Both the position numbers and the translations under genes were made by a program. From the NCBI GenBank assembly GCA_040954595.2, contig CM082584.2, positions 9,114,001 to 9,178,000 of the forward strand: 64,000 nt of DNA. The letters are read 5' to 3'. Position 1 is the first letter of the stretch, and every line of letters begins with the position of its first letter. The stretch is from Balanoglossus misakiensis (taxonomy: Eukaryota > Hemichordata). A model generated the notes under the pieces. It did no database searches and was not told the DNA's origin. It was given only the letters and a program-made list of their open reading frames with translations. Shown piece by piece: positions 31,401 through 42,504 of this stretch.

Positions 31401-32770
31401 GACTTCCCTGAATTTCAAAATTTCTTCGATTTTTGATAAAAACCATGGGTTATAGCTCAGGAAAATCATCCAGAAATGACAATTTTTCGACTTCCCTGAA
31501 TTTCAAAATTTCTTCGATTTTTGATAAAAACCATGGGTTATAGCTCAGGAAAATCATCCAGAAATGACAATTTTTCGACTTCCCGGAATTTCAAAATTTC
31601 TTCGATTTTTGATAAAAACCATGGGTTATAGCTCAGGAAAATCATCCAGAAATGACAATTTTTCGACTTCCCGGAATTTCAAAATTTCTTCGATTTTTGA
31701 TAAAAACCATGGGTTATAGCTCAGGAAAATCATCCAGAAATGACAATTTTTCGACTTCCCGGAATTTCAAAATTTCTTCGATTTTTGATAAAAACCATGG
31801 GTTATAGCTCAGGAAAATCATCCAGAAATGACAATTTTTCGACTTCCCGGAATTTCAAAATTTCTTCGATTTTTGATAAAAACCATGGGTTATAGCTCAG
31901 GAAAATCATCCAGAAATGACAATTTTTCGACTTCCCGGAATTTCAAAATTTCTTCGATTTTTGATAAAAACCATGGGTTATAGCTCAGGAAAATCATCCA
32001 GAAATGACAATTTTTCGACTTCCCGGAATTTCAAAATTTCTTCGATTTTTGATAAAAACCATGGGTTATAGCTCAGGAAAATCATCCAGAAATGACTATT
32101 TTTCGACTTCCCTGAATTTCAAAATTTCTTCGATTTTTGATAAAAACCATGGGTTATAGCTCAGGAAAATCATCCAGAAATGACAATTTTTCGACTTCCC
32201 TGAATTTCAAAATTTCTTCGATTTTTGATAAAAACCATGGGTTATAGCACAGGAAAATCATCCAGAAATGACAATTTTTCGACTTCCCGGAATTTCAAAA
32301 TTTCTTCGATTTTTGATAAAAACCATGGGTTATAGCTCAGGAAAATCATCCAGAAATGACAATTTTTCGACTTCCCGGAATTTCAAAATTTCTTCGATTT
32401 TTGATAAAAACCATGGGTTATAGCTCAGGAAAATCATCCAGAAATGACTATTTTTCGACTTCCCGGAATTTCAAAATTTCTTCGATTTTTGATAAAAACC
32501 ATGGGTTATAGCTCAGGAAAATCATCCAGAAATGACAATTTTTCGACTTCCCGGAATTTCAAAATTTCTTCGATTTTTGATAAAAACCATGGGTTATAGC
32601 TCAGGAAAATCATCCAGAAATGACAATTTTTCGACTTCCCGGAATTTCAAAATTTCTTCGATTTTTGATAAAAACCATGGGTTATAGCTCATGAAAATCA
32701 TCCAGAAATGACAATTTTTCGACTTCCCGGAATTTCAAAATTTCTTCGATTTTTGATAAAAAACCATGGG
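4436..32770. repeat. Satellite array: about 320 tandem copies of an 88-bp unit
   Basis: The period is exactly 88 bp: the word AGAAATGACAATTTTTCGAC starts at 4501 and recurs at 4589, and so on. The unit is about 32% GC (28 of 88 bases). It contains an NcoI-type CCATGG, a TTCCCGGAA palindrome and three CpGs. The left edge is a shortened unit (about 4436-4490) lacking roughly 33 internal bases; the right edge stops inside CCATGGGT at 32770. Recurrent variants are CTCATGAAAA/CTCAGGAAAA, CATCC/CATAC/CCTCC, CCCGG/CCCTG, CAAAAT/CAATAT and GATAAAA/GATGAAA; they occur in blocks, not at random. No spacers or other inserted sequence was found apart from the N gap. The 88-bp period is not a multiple of three, so open frames inside it are by-products. 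Some copies carry 1-bp indels, concentrated around the gap. Confidence 0.98.
18961..19060. other. Assembly gap (100 N) inside the satellite
   Basis: A run of exactly 100 N, the usual placeholder for a gap of unknown size. Units on both sides (about 18070-18960 and 19061-19300) are unusually rich in small indels, so the true array length is unknown. Confidence 0.97.
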
Positions 32771-33548
32771 TGATAAAGTGACACACACACATATAGACTG
32801 ATGTTTTGTATGATACAAATTTATTTCAAGTTGATGAACAATATTTGTAATAGTAAGAACTTCAAGAAATACATTGCTATTTACACTCAGAGATGTCTCA
32901 TTGACAGAGGAACGATTATTGAAAGCATTTCAATCAAGCTGAAAATGATTACAAATCTTATCTATCTATTGTTGTTAGATTTTTTTCATCAAAAATGTAA
33001 ATATTTACATAGCTGTGAGGAATGTACAGGAAAATGATCTAAACATGCTGAATTCAAAATCGTTTTTTTTTTTTTATAAAATAAAAGAATATTGCAATAT
33101 TATATTGTAATACATGTTATTAAACATTCAGGAAGAACAGCAACACAATTTATTACAAATGAATCATACTTTATAAATGATACAAGGACAAAATTTATTC
33201 TTAAAAAAAAAAAAACTAGGATGTTTGTTCACATTTTTGAATGTACCATTTTGCTTTTTTTTCTCAAAGTTCTCAGGTTGCACATTTGAAAAAAAAAATT
33301 TCTTTCACTTTTCTTATCTTTTTTTATTCTTTTGATGATTTCCTCAACTCGGCTGTGTACAATGGCTTTTATATACAGGGTTAAAAATAAATTACTAAAT
33401 TTTGGATGGAGATGGGGGACGTCTCACGCAATATGTCTAGAATGCTCTATGAAGTACACCAAATGTTGCCACAAAGTCAACACTGTGCCCAGGGGGCCCT
33501 GCCAGATATCCCCAGACGAAAAAAAGTTTACAGTCATTTTTTGCTTGC
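32771..33548 (-). other. Satellite edge and DNAI3 3' UTR
   Basis: No gene was seen. A short CA run (about 32782-32791) follows the array. On the minus strand, AATAAA signals (TTTATT on plus) lie at 33194-33199, 33149-33154 and 32820-32825. Any of these could end DNAI3 transcripts; the last is about 50 bp from the final satellite unit. The sequence is otherwise AT-rich with homopolymer runs. Confidence 0.5.
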
Positions 33549-36500
33549 CTATGTTTCCGGCAGTGGTTCTTCTGGTGGTACGATCAAGCCCAGGTCTTCC
33601 AAATACTTCTTGGCCATTTCCTCATAGTCATCGTACGCCATCTTCAACTTCATGTGGACTTCCGCCTCGTCAGGTTCTGCTGGCTTAGCCTGTCGTGAAA
33701 GATGAGAATTTCAAAACTTAACTCCCAACCCTACACAAAATCGGGCTGTCACAATGCATGGCAAGTCTGTACACTTTGCAAGACAAGAAATCACCGGGAA
33801 GCAATGCTATGGGGTTTGCAAAAAAACTTACAGCTTTTCTCTGAGCTTCTTCCGCATCTTTCTGTCGTTTGTCCTGAACGCGGAAATCTTTGCGTTCTTC
33901 CACAAATTCAATCCGCTTGACCTCCCGGTCAAAGTAATTGGCAACACTGGTGACCTGAGGCAAAGAGAAAAAAAATTCACTCAGTGAAAGAAAAACAAGC
34001 GTGATTATACACAGACCCTCTGTTGGGAATGATGAAATTCTAAGAAGCAGTAATACTGTGGTCTGTGTCACGCATGGTTAGCACAAAATATATCATATCA
34101 ATTTTTATTCCATTAGGACCATGGATTTACACCCTGTGCTTATTTCACTGACCTCATTGGTTGATGCATGTCTCAGTGTCCACGGTACTTCAAGTATATG
34201 CAGAGTGCCTACACTGTCAGCTATGGCCAGAAGATGCTGTTTGCCTGCAAAAGCAAAAAGAGATGTCAGTATCATTTCTGTTACTATACTGAGTTGTCGA
34301 CCTTTTACCCAGAATGCAACTATTATGTGATTTGACCCCCTAGCACGAAGTAAAAACCTATAGCCAGAATTGTTCCAAGAAACACAATCCACACCAATGA
34401 CTTACTTGAAACAGCCCATGGGAAGATCGAAGTAATGGTGGCAGCTGTCACATTCTGAGTTAGTGATGGTTCGTGTGTTCTATCCAGCAGATCCCAAACA
34501 TCCACGTTGCCGTCTGACTTCGCGATGTAGAACACACCTGGACGTGAGGGACTCCAGTGACCGGCTGTGAATTTTTTCTGTGATAGGGCTGACACGAGCA
34601 GAGGTCCAGACTGCGAGGAATACAAGAGAAATTCATTTGATTTCTGGAAGTGTATCATACATGCATACATGATTGTCAACAAAGCCTTCAGGGATTTGAA
34701 CAAGAACCAGCAATAGATACACAAAACAAACAACATAGCGAAAAAGTTACAGCTAATCAAACTTTACGAAAACCGCAGAAAATATCTGGGGATATTTCAG
34801 GGCACTTACCTCAACACTCTCCTTCCAGATACTGAAATTCCATCCTCCAACACAGAGAATGATATCCTTAAAGAATGGTGATCGTTGCAAAGTATTGATG
34901 GAGCTGTCATGCAATAGTTTACTCCACATTGGTCTTTGAGCTGTGATACGACAAGGGGGGAGTTACTATAAAACGTGAAATTTTCGCGATAAAAGACGTG
35001 ACTATTTCGTGACAGGAAAATTTTTTCCGATATTAAGAGGTGACTTACGTCCAAGTTTTCCCGAGTCCGGATCCTTCTCATACTTCCAATCACAATACAC
35101 CAGTTCACCATCCTACAGTAAGGAATGAAACAGAGCACCACTGTATGTGTTAGAATCCATACATACAATTTGTCATTTTTTGAGCATGTATGAGCTATAA
35201 CCCATGCATACAACTTGTTTTTTACAACAACATTATAACCTTGGTGTCAAATTCTTGTGATTCACTCAAGGACAGGTAAGACTAAAAGTTACACACATCC
35301 TTTCATAAAACATAGATTACGGTTTCATTTCAACTCTTTGACATTTCATGTTTTGGCAAGCGTAATGAACTGACGTCATTAGATGAATGATGAAACCTAT
35401 ATTTACTGAATGCGTAACCCCACAATGCAAGTACAAGGCTTTCTTTGCGTCACTGGAATTGCTAATGAGTGAACTAAGTTGTAAAGTCTTGTTTATCCAA
35501 GAATTTCTATTCGAAGAACACTTACCTCTGTTCCAATATAGAAGAAAGTAGACACATTATCTAGTTGTCGTTTGTCTTTGGCTGATCCAGACCTCAATGA
35601 TGCTGTCAAATGGGTTGTGCTGGCCAAGTCTGGTTTGTCAGATTTCAACTTGTCCACTGTACAGAAATTAACATAACATTTAACATCTAAAAGCTGTGCA
35701 GTTGAAAGACAAAGTACACATAATATATTGCAGAATCTGAAAAAATCTGCAATAGTCTCATCTGTCTTGAGGCTGACAATGATCCATACACAGTTGATGA
35801 AGAAGATACTTACAAGCACTCCTATCGCCTTGTCTTTCTTTAATGGATATTCTGGTTGGTCCATACTCTCCACTGCCCCCGTCCAGTCGTGCTAGTGGTA
35901 ACTGTAACCAGACAGACAGGATGAACAATTTAGAGGGGCTGATCAGGCATTTTCCTTAATTACAAAATTTGGAAATATTAATCCTTTCCAGTGATCCTCT
36001 TGTAGTATACGCTACAGTTTGACAGGCACTCACCCTAAGCAGAGGTTTCCATGCCAAGTCAAGATGTTTGAATGTTGTGGGTATTTGGAAAGGATTGTTT
36101 GGCTGTGAGTCCGACTGGACAATGTGTCCTTTCGGGGGTTTGGTATCCCACAACAGTACAGACCTGTAAATAACATAATCAAGGGACATAATATTATTAT
36201 AGGATAACAGCACTACTTTCAGTACCACAAATAGAATTTCTCTTATTTTGTTATTTGGTAAAGGCACCTATTGCAGTGGTATGTGAAATGTCTTGGTAAA
36301 GACAGAGATCTGTACCACGTTGTAGGGAAAATACATGTACATACCCATCAACAGCTGATGTTAGAATCTGAGTGCAGGTTGCAGCTTTGTTCTCATACAC
36401 AATACCAACACGGTTTATCTGAGGAAATAAAAAAAATCAAAGATGATTGTAATGTGCTTGACAATACGCAGATGCTGAATTATGCACTTTCATTTCTGCC

Positions 36501-39500
36501 ACAAGAGGGCAGTATTGCTATCAGTGACACTTCCAAAGGCATTGGTGCTTTAAGAAACTGAATGTGGTGATATTTTTAGCGATGACCAGTTTCCTTACCT
36601 CCATGTGATCTGGTACCCACTGTAAATCTGTCACGGCTGTTTTGTGGCTGTGTTCTATGGCAGATACTGCACAGTATCGAATAATTGGTGTCTCCTGTGA
36701 ATTTTCGTCTTCAAAGCCGGGCTATAAATAAAAAATAATATTATGCATTTAATACAGATAGATTAACTCATTACTTGAGATCATATCCACGCCAACTAAT
36801 GCAAACAAAACTAGAGGGAAAAGTTGTTTTAAATGGTACGTAATAAGACTTTTGTTAAAAGGTAAGGTAGTGGACATAAATAGATGGTTGCAGTGATGTC
36901 TAGAATTGTCAAATTGGATGTACTGATTTCTGAGGTCGTTAGAAGTCTGATGTCAAACAGGGTAAGAAGCAAAAACTGTTAGTATCATGACAAGTTAGGA
37001 TAATATTCTATGTCATAATGTGGAATGAAGTTCTTGAGGAAAAAGGTCATTTCCACTTCAGGGAGTTGATGTCAATGTGTGCAAAGCAAACCAAACTGAA
37101 ATTGATTTGTGTGATGCAATGAAATGAAGTGTGAAACACAGCAAACTGCACACGCATGTGGTGTTACCTTTTTGTCATTGGTGGGCTATTATGAATGAAA
37201 AAAGCAAGTGGCATAAAGTGACAATTAATGACAAATGAAATTAAATAAGATGATATGATTGCATGCATGATGGGAGATTTTGAAGTCTCCAGATCAGAGT
37301 CACAAAGCTGCAGAAAAATGTCTGAATGGCTCCTGATAATACACATGGTTTTTGGAAACTTTGAGGAAACTTGATGAATTGTAGAAACTACTATTTGTCA
37401 GCCCTGCACATAATATGCATAACATGTATTCAACTTACCAAACTCATCATTGTATTCTTCTTTGTCTGTTTCCCCCTAGGGTTGTTTTTCAGTCTGTCAG
37501 CCCATCTGGTGATGTCCCAGAGAACAACTTGGCCGTTGATACAGCCACCGGCTATAATGTTTGGATCCACCGGATTGAACCGGAAATAAAATATGTCATC
37601 CGGAGCCTCCAGCAAGAGCTGTGGAATGAAATATTAGAAGAGAAAATGATATGAATCACGGATGTAAAAGGTAACACCATACAGAAAATCACGCAACCAC
37701 TACAAGCAGCAGGTGGGTGGCCTCTCTCACCTGTGGATGAATAGGATCTGTAAAACTCCACACCAGTATCAAAGACGGTGTCATCAATACTTTGGAGGAG
37801 TTGTCAATTCTCTCATCAAATGCAAGTCTCTCAGCACACGACACAGCAATGACGCCTTTTATTGCTGGATGCCAATCGACGCAAGTGATCGTCTTCTCTT
37901 TGCTGAACTGTAAGTCAGTGAATGACTGATATTCCTGAAAGAAGAGAAAGAAAGAAATTATGAAATGTAGATAACATCTGAGGTGACTCACTCTCATTCA
38001 GTTTTGTCTTTCTTTTTACTGTTGTCTATAATCCGAAATCAATGCACATTGGCAGGAGAAGACAAACAATGTTTGATTGTACCTTGAGATGGTTATCTGA
38101 CTTGCTGCCAAATGTGCTGTCCTCTTCAGACAGGGCCATCCAGTCGTCGAAGAAGACATCCATGATTTCATTCTGTTGCAGAGCCAACTCAAACCTACCC
38201 ACAACAAAAAGAAAACCCCCGCATTAGCAAAGTTTGAAAAGACTGTCACTTAGAGTTTTCAATCACACTCAAGTAACAAAACAGTGCTACCGGTACTTCA
38301 GTTTGCACTCTGTGTGTGAGAGAGAAAACATGCTTTACCTTGGAGCCACTTCAGTTATAAATACTTCCACTGCTCTGGATGTGGACAATTTCTCTTTTTC
38401 ATCTTCATTGAACTCCCTAGCTACGTACTGAGTGGAAGCATTTCGTGGGTGTTTCCTATAACAAAGAAAAAATATTTTTTTTAAAAGTTTCATAAGAGTA
38501 CACAGCAATAACCATATTACAAGTTGTAAGAGCCACATTTCAGACTACATGAAACTCACCATTCTGTTTGTGATCCATTCTCCACTAAAGTGGGTATGGC
38601 CTGTGTCCCGGTCTCTTTTTCCATTTTCTTGATATTGAAACTCTTGTCTTCGTAGGCTGTACATTCAATGTAACCATCCTTGGCGTCCCCAGCATTGCGA
38701 TCACTCAAAGTGATGGGCGCACCGAATTCACGACGCACTCGACTGATGGTGAAACTCACCTGTAACAGACAAAAAAAAGTTAATGTGATGTGACAATGAT
38801 TGTACGCAACACACACTCTGATAACCATGATAAGAGACACAAGCAAGTTGCCATAGTTACCCGTCCCCTAGTTTCTTCCACTTTCTCTTCTTCCACTTCC
38901 ATTTCGCTTCCCTGTGAAATCCATTCTTTGGCTTCTGGTGGGATGTATCTGTAGATGATTTCTTCTTCTGGTTCAGCATCGCCCTCTCCTTCCTCCTCGG
39001 GCGGCTGAAAGCAACACAGCAGTAAATTACATTTAGTCTCATCACTCAGTACACACAGATGAAAGACTCCAAGTGTGGATGACCGCATGATTAATGTAGT
39101 TCGGACATGATTTCAAATTAAACAGGCGTTTCACTTGAAGTGAAAAATACTGGGTGTGGGAGTCTAAGACTGAAGATTTTACATACATGTAGGATTCTCT
39201 CCTTGCCTTCTTCAGTCAGCGCCATGTAGAAATTCTGGCCGTATTTGAAATCATAGTCATAAACAACTAAGATTTCTTCACCAGGGTAGTCCTAATAGAA
39301 ACAAATGAACAAATGTGATGAAAAATTAGTGTTACATGTGTGTTCACATTTGTCCATAATTCCAATATTACTTCATTTGACATACGGCAGTCGGTGAAAT
39401 ATGTTGAAACACATGGTGATTAAACTTTGAGATCAACACACGTGTATACACTTCTTTCCTTCAGAGTTGAAGAGAAATATAGACGTAGACAATATTTGAT

Positions 39501-40227
39501 GACACGGTAATAAAGTACTTACCAGCACAGTTTGCTTCACAGGATGGAAATCTGAAATGGCTGCTCTCAGCTTCATGTCTTGTATGATATCCTCTTTGGG
39601 GATTAATTTATGCGGCTCATCGCCTGTCACATCTTCATCAACGGTGACGTGGAACAGTTCTTGCGTTTTGCTGGACAGGAACAATGGGACAATATCTTCT
39701 GGTGGTGGACCTGTCAGCAACAATGCAACAGAATTATGAAATGTGGTGCACGAATAACCTCTATGAAACTGCGGGAATTACTAGTATGCCAAATTACATA
39801 TTGTTTCATTTACATACCCTCTTTTTCTCCTTCCTCTGCTGTTTCTTCCTTGGGTTCAACATCTTTCTTATGTTTACCTACAAAGCACAAACAAAAAGTT
39901 GAAGATAAAGTGCAAGAAAAATCAAAGTTTACAGATAGATTCTTCGAAGGATCCTGATTTTGCTTCATTGAATGACAGGATCTGATTCTCACCTTTTGGG
40001 CTTCCTTTCCTCGCCTTAGGACTGCCTGGTTTGGAAGTTTTCCTCTGTGATGGAGGACTTTTAGGGGTTTTCCTGCCACTTCCAGCACTACCCTTCCCAG
40101 GTGACGGACTCCTTGCTTTGGAAGAAGCAGCACTTTTGGGTCGACTTGGAGGGCTTTTTGGGCTACTTCTGCCCTTTTCTGGAGTTGCCGTTTCTTGTCC
40201 TTCAGCTGCCTTCCCTTCATCAGCCAT
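33549..40227 (-). CDS. DNAI3: Dynein axonemal intermediate chain 3 (WDR63)
   Basis: WD40-repeat intermediate chain of an inner-arm axonemal dynein; acts in motile cilia and flagella. I read 21 coding exons: 40227-39993, 39877-39818, 39710-39523, 39291-39187, 39004-38861, 38759-38560, 38455-38339, 38194-38083, 37934-37731, 37618-37439, 36721-36599, 36418-36345, 36163-36034, 35901-35814, 35656-35526, 35112-35049, 34940-34810, 34610-34406, 34244-34153, 33954-33832, 33689-33549. All junctions keep frame and give 948 residues; human WDR63 is about 890. Diagnostic segments include AAISDFHPVKQ, YIECTAYEDKSF, EYQSFTDLQFSKEK, PNIIAGGCINGQVVLWDI, VGGWNFSIWKE, RPGVFYIAKSDG and LHILEVPWTL, followed by a charged helical tail. 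The first about 80 residues are a Ser/Pro/Lys-rich extension that human WDR63 appears to lack. The start ATG at 40227 is the first in frame. The gene is head-to-head with WDR41. The largest intron (36722-37438) holds nothing recognisable. Confidence 0.95.
35168..35210 (-). repeat. Diverged single satellite monomer fragment in a DNAI3 intron
   Basis: On the minus strand this stretch reads like the satellite junction. A 17-bp exact match (CATGGGTTATAGCTCAT; plus 35190-35206) is followed, after a short diverged spacer, by AAATGACAA as in the array. It is a single copy in inverted orientation relative to the array, about 2.4 kb beyond the array edge, in the intron between exons 35526-35656 and 35049-35112. 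Confidence 0.65.
36499..36514 (+). promoter_or_regulatory. CTCF-like core motif in a DNAI3 intron
   Basis: CCACAAGAGGGCAGTA closely fits the bilaterian CTCF core (CCASNAGRKGGCR). Motif match only; there is no evidence of binding. Related cores lie at 41003-41019 and 49266-49280. Confidence 0.25.
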
Positions 40228-41124
40228 CTTGACTTTATACCACGATCAAGTCTACACAACACAATTTTGCAAGACAAGAATATAAATAAAATTAAATGTA
40301 AAACCATTCTACAGAGTCATACTGCAAGTATCTTGACATCAGTTTTACTGATGTAAACTAACATCTTGATTTTTCTTTTAATTTTATTATTTTAGTCTGT
40401 AAGACGTTGCCTCTAGACATTTATGTTTACAACTAATAGGGTAAATCTAGGAACAATGTAACAAACCTAACCTAGTATGATTATTACATCTATAACATCA
40501 TGTGTAATATCTCACTGACACTGTCAACAGACATGCCCTTTAACTAGATATCACAGTTTTTAACCAATAACAGTCAACTTCAATACTGCACAATACAACC
40601 AGATAAAATATTTCGCGAAAGATGCCTTGTTATATTCTGCAAGAATGTTGTTATTAAGCATGCTGATGCATATGACACCAATCACTGTATGACTCGATCG
40701 ATGGAGCTCACACTGGAATCCTGAAGGGATCGTTCGGTATGCAAGGACGTAAAATGCACTTACATATTTCGATGCTGCACCAACTCAGTCGTTTACAGTG
40801 TCCAATCAGGCGTCCTGTCTCAAGAAAATTAACTGTCAACACAGTATTGCGATCAAACGTAGCCAAAATATTCTTGAAACACGAATCAGTTTACAAACTT
40901 TCCGCCATATTGGATCCTTGTTGTCATAGAGATGAAGCTCAAGAGAATCCCTAACTCGCTCAAGAGAATCCCTAACTCGACGAAAAAAAGTATTTACGAT
41001 TCCTGCGAGAGGGCGCTGTGCCGTGATGGCGAACATACGGAACAAGAGGTAAAAGTACAAAGTCAAAAGACCACCGAATTCCACCAGGAAACTGTCCAGA
41101 GTATGGGTAATATGTCTACCGTAT
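40228..41124. promoter_or_regulatory. Probable shared (bidirectional) promoter region of DNAI3 and WDR41
   Basis: The 897 bp between the two divergent start codons hold no other gene. Seen in it: CCGCCATATT at 40902-40911, a full YY1-type core of the kind common at animal promoters; a forkhead-like TGTTTAC near 40424, of interest because ciliary genes such as DNAI3 are often FOXJ1/RFX controlled; and a CTCF-like AGAGGGCGCTGT around 41003-41019. A perfect 21-bp tandem duplication lies at 40938-40979. Transcription starts are not visible directly. Confidence 0.5.
40938..40979 (+). repeat. Perfect 21-bp tandem duplication upstream of WDR41
   Basis: Two identical adjacent 21-bp copies (40938-40958 and 40959-40979), each starting CTCAAGAGAATCC. 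They sit in the probable WDR41 5' UTR and look like a recent slippage or duplication event. Confidence 0.9.
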
Positions 41125-42504
41125 GTGCTGTGCGAAATGTCTTTATTCAGATGGAAATCAAGGGAGGATCATTCGAAAGTTTCGAATGAGAACAAACAGC
41201 GAAGACAGGTGGGAGTGGTGAACGTATACGATGATCAAGCCCGCAATCCTTATACCGAAGTGCAGGTTTTGTCTGGTCACACTGATATTGTCCACCATCT
41301 CACGAAGATAGATCAAGACAGGTGTGTATCGGCAGGTGATGATAACACAGCTATAATCTGGGACATACAGACGGGTCAGAAATTAGCCACACTCTCAGTA
41401 CACACAAGACCTATCACTTGTTTGCTGGTCATTCAGAGCCATCTGGTGCATGATGAATATTCTACTGAAAGAGTACTGTTGACTGCATCATCTGACCGAG
41501 TCATTGGAGTGTGGGATATTGACAGTGGACAGTGCCTTCGGACCCTCACTGACCACAATGGCACGGTTAAGTGCCTAGCCACCTTCGATGATCTCGGTGT
41601 GTTTTGTTCAGGGGGTCAAGATTTGTGTGTCTTCAGCCACCGGGGCCAGCTGATTGACAGCTTGTTGAGGAAGCATGAACAAGCTGACATCCAGTGTGTG
41701 GTGCCAATCAAAAACCACAAAATAGTGGTGGCATCGGGGAAGTCTGTGCAGGTTTACAAACTGGCGATTTCGGACTCGGGCGACGTCACTCGCATAGAGT
41801 GGTTGAAGAACCTGCAAAGTCACCGGGAGGCAATCCGCTGCCTGATCAAGGTATCGGAGAAGACCTTCGCCAGTGGGTCTATCGATGGCAGTATAGTGGT
41901 CTGGACGAGCCACGCTTTGAATGTATCGAGGGAGTTCAACTTCAAGCCCAGGTATGAAGGCGACGCCCACGGTTACCCGTTCAGCGTCCAAGACATGGTT
42001 GCTATTGAAGAGAGGTATATACTGGCCGCTATCGGTTCTGGGTTCTGCCTCTATGACGTCATCAAGGAGACCTGTCTGGTGGAGAAGCTGGGTGCCCACT
42101 ACTCCAAAATCCTTCGCATCGACTTGCTGTACAATGGATCATTCATCGGTACTTGCTCCGAGGACGGCACGATCAGGTTGTGGGGGAGTCCGACCCCTCC
42201 GACGCAGACCGGCACTGAAACCGAAGACCATAGTGTCCTCGTCAAGTTCATGGGTAAACACGCTCCTTCACCCAGAGATGGTAGGCAGAGGAGAAGGATC
42301 CCAAGCTCTCCGGCATTCGAGCCGTCCTTCCTGGGAGAGTGCCTCGGACATTCCGGAAGCGTGTGCTGTTTCCAGGATTATGGCTGTGATGGATTTGTCA
42401 GTTGTGGCGTCGATGGCATGCTGATCCTCTGGAAGGATGCAATTGTACAGGCTGGCAAGAGGAATGATATCGTGCGAAGACTTCTAAATTGGAATGTATT
42501 GTAG
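41125..42504 (+). CDS. WDR41: WDR41, WD40 partner of the C9orf72-SMCR8 complex, single exon
   Basis: One uninterrupted frame of 459 residues, the same length as I recall for human WDR41. It starts MLCEMSLFRWKSRED, then RNPYTEVQVLSGHTDIV, matching the NPYTE...HxDIV segment typical of WDR41. WD40 blades follow: SAGDDNTAIIWD, LTASSDRVIGVWD, CSGGQDLCVFSH, SGSIDGSIVVW, GTCSEDGTIRLWG and SCGVDGMLILWK, about 7-8 in all. A Pro/Thr/Arg-rich loop lies near residues 355-400, before the last blade. In animals WDR41 anchors C9orf72-SMCR8 to lysosomes and supports autophagy and mTORC1 responses. The first two ATGs (41125 and 41137) are both possible; I chose the first. The lack of introns contrasts with every neighbour. 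The gene is head-to-head with DNAI3. Confidence 0.88.
   Translation: MLCEMSLFRWKSREDHSKVSNENKQRRQVGVVNVYDDQARNPYTEVQVLSGHTDIVHHLTKIDQDRCVSAGDDNTAIIWDIQTGQKLATLSVHTRPITCLLVIQSHLVHDEYSTERVLLTASSDRVIGVWDIDSGQCLRTLTDHNGTVKCLATFDDLGVFCSGGQDLCVFSHRGQLIDSLLRKHEQADIQCVVPIKNHKIVVASGKSVQVYKLAISDSGDVTRIEWLKNLQSHREAIRCLIKVSEKTFASGSIDGSIVVWTSHALNVSREFNFKPRYEGDAHGYPFSVQDMVAIEERYILAAIGSGFCLYDVIKETCLVEKLGAHYSKILRIDLLYNGSFIGTCSEDGTIRLWGSPTPPTQTGTETEDHSVLVKFMGKHAPSPRDGRQRRRIPSSPAFEPSFLGECLGHSGSVCCFQDYGCDGFVSCGVDGMLILWKDAIVQAGKRNDIVRRLLNWNVL

Noticed and set aside
4436-32770. CRISPR-like array
   Set aside because: Repeats are directly adjacent with no unique spacers, and the surroundings are eukaryotic split genes.
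4436-32770. CENP-B box or telomere repeat in the satellite
   Set aside because: No match to the CENP-B pattern NTTCGNNNNANNCGGGN: the TTCG sites lack the distal CGGG. No TTAGGG-type runs occur.
39810-40307. 165-residue minus-strand frame over DNAI3 exons 1-2
   Set aside because: It is a shadow frame reading through an intron; the MADEGKAAEG frame with splicing continues the conserved protein.
41608-42099. 163-residue minus-strand frame
   Set aside because: It is antisense to WDR41, whose plus-strand frame is clearly the real one.
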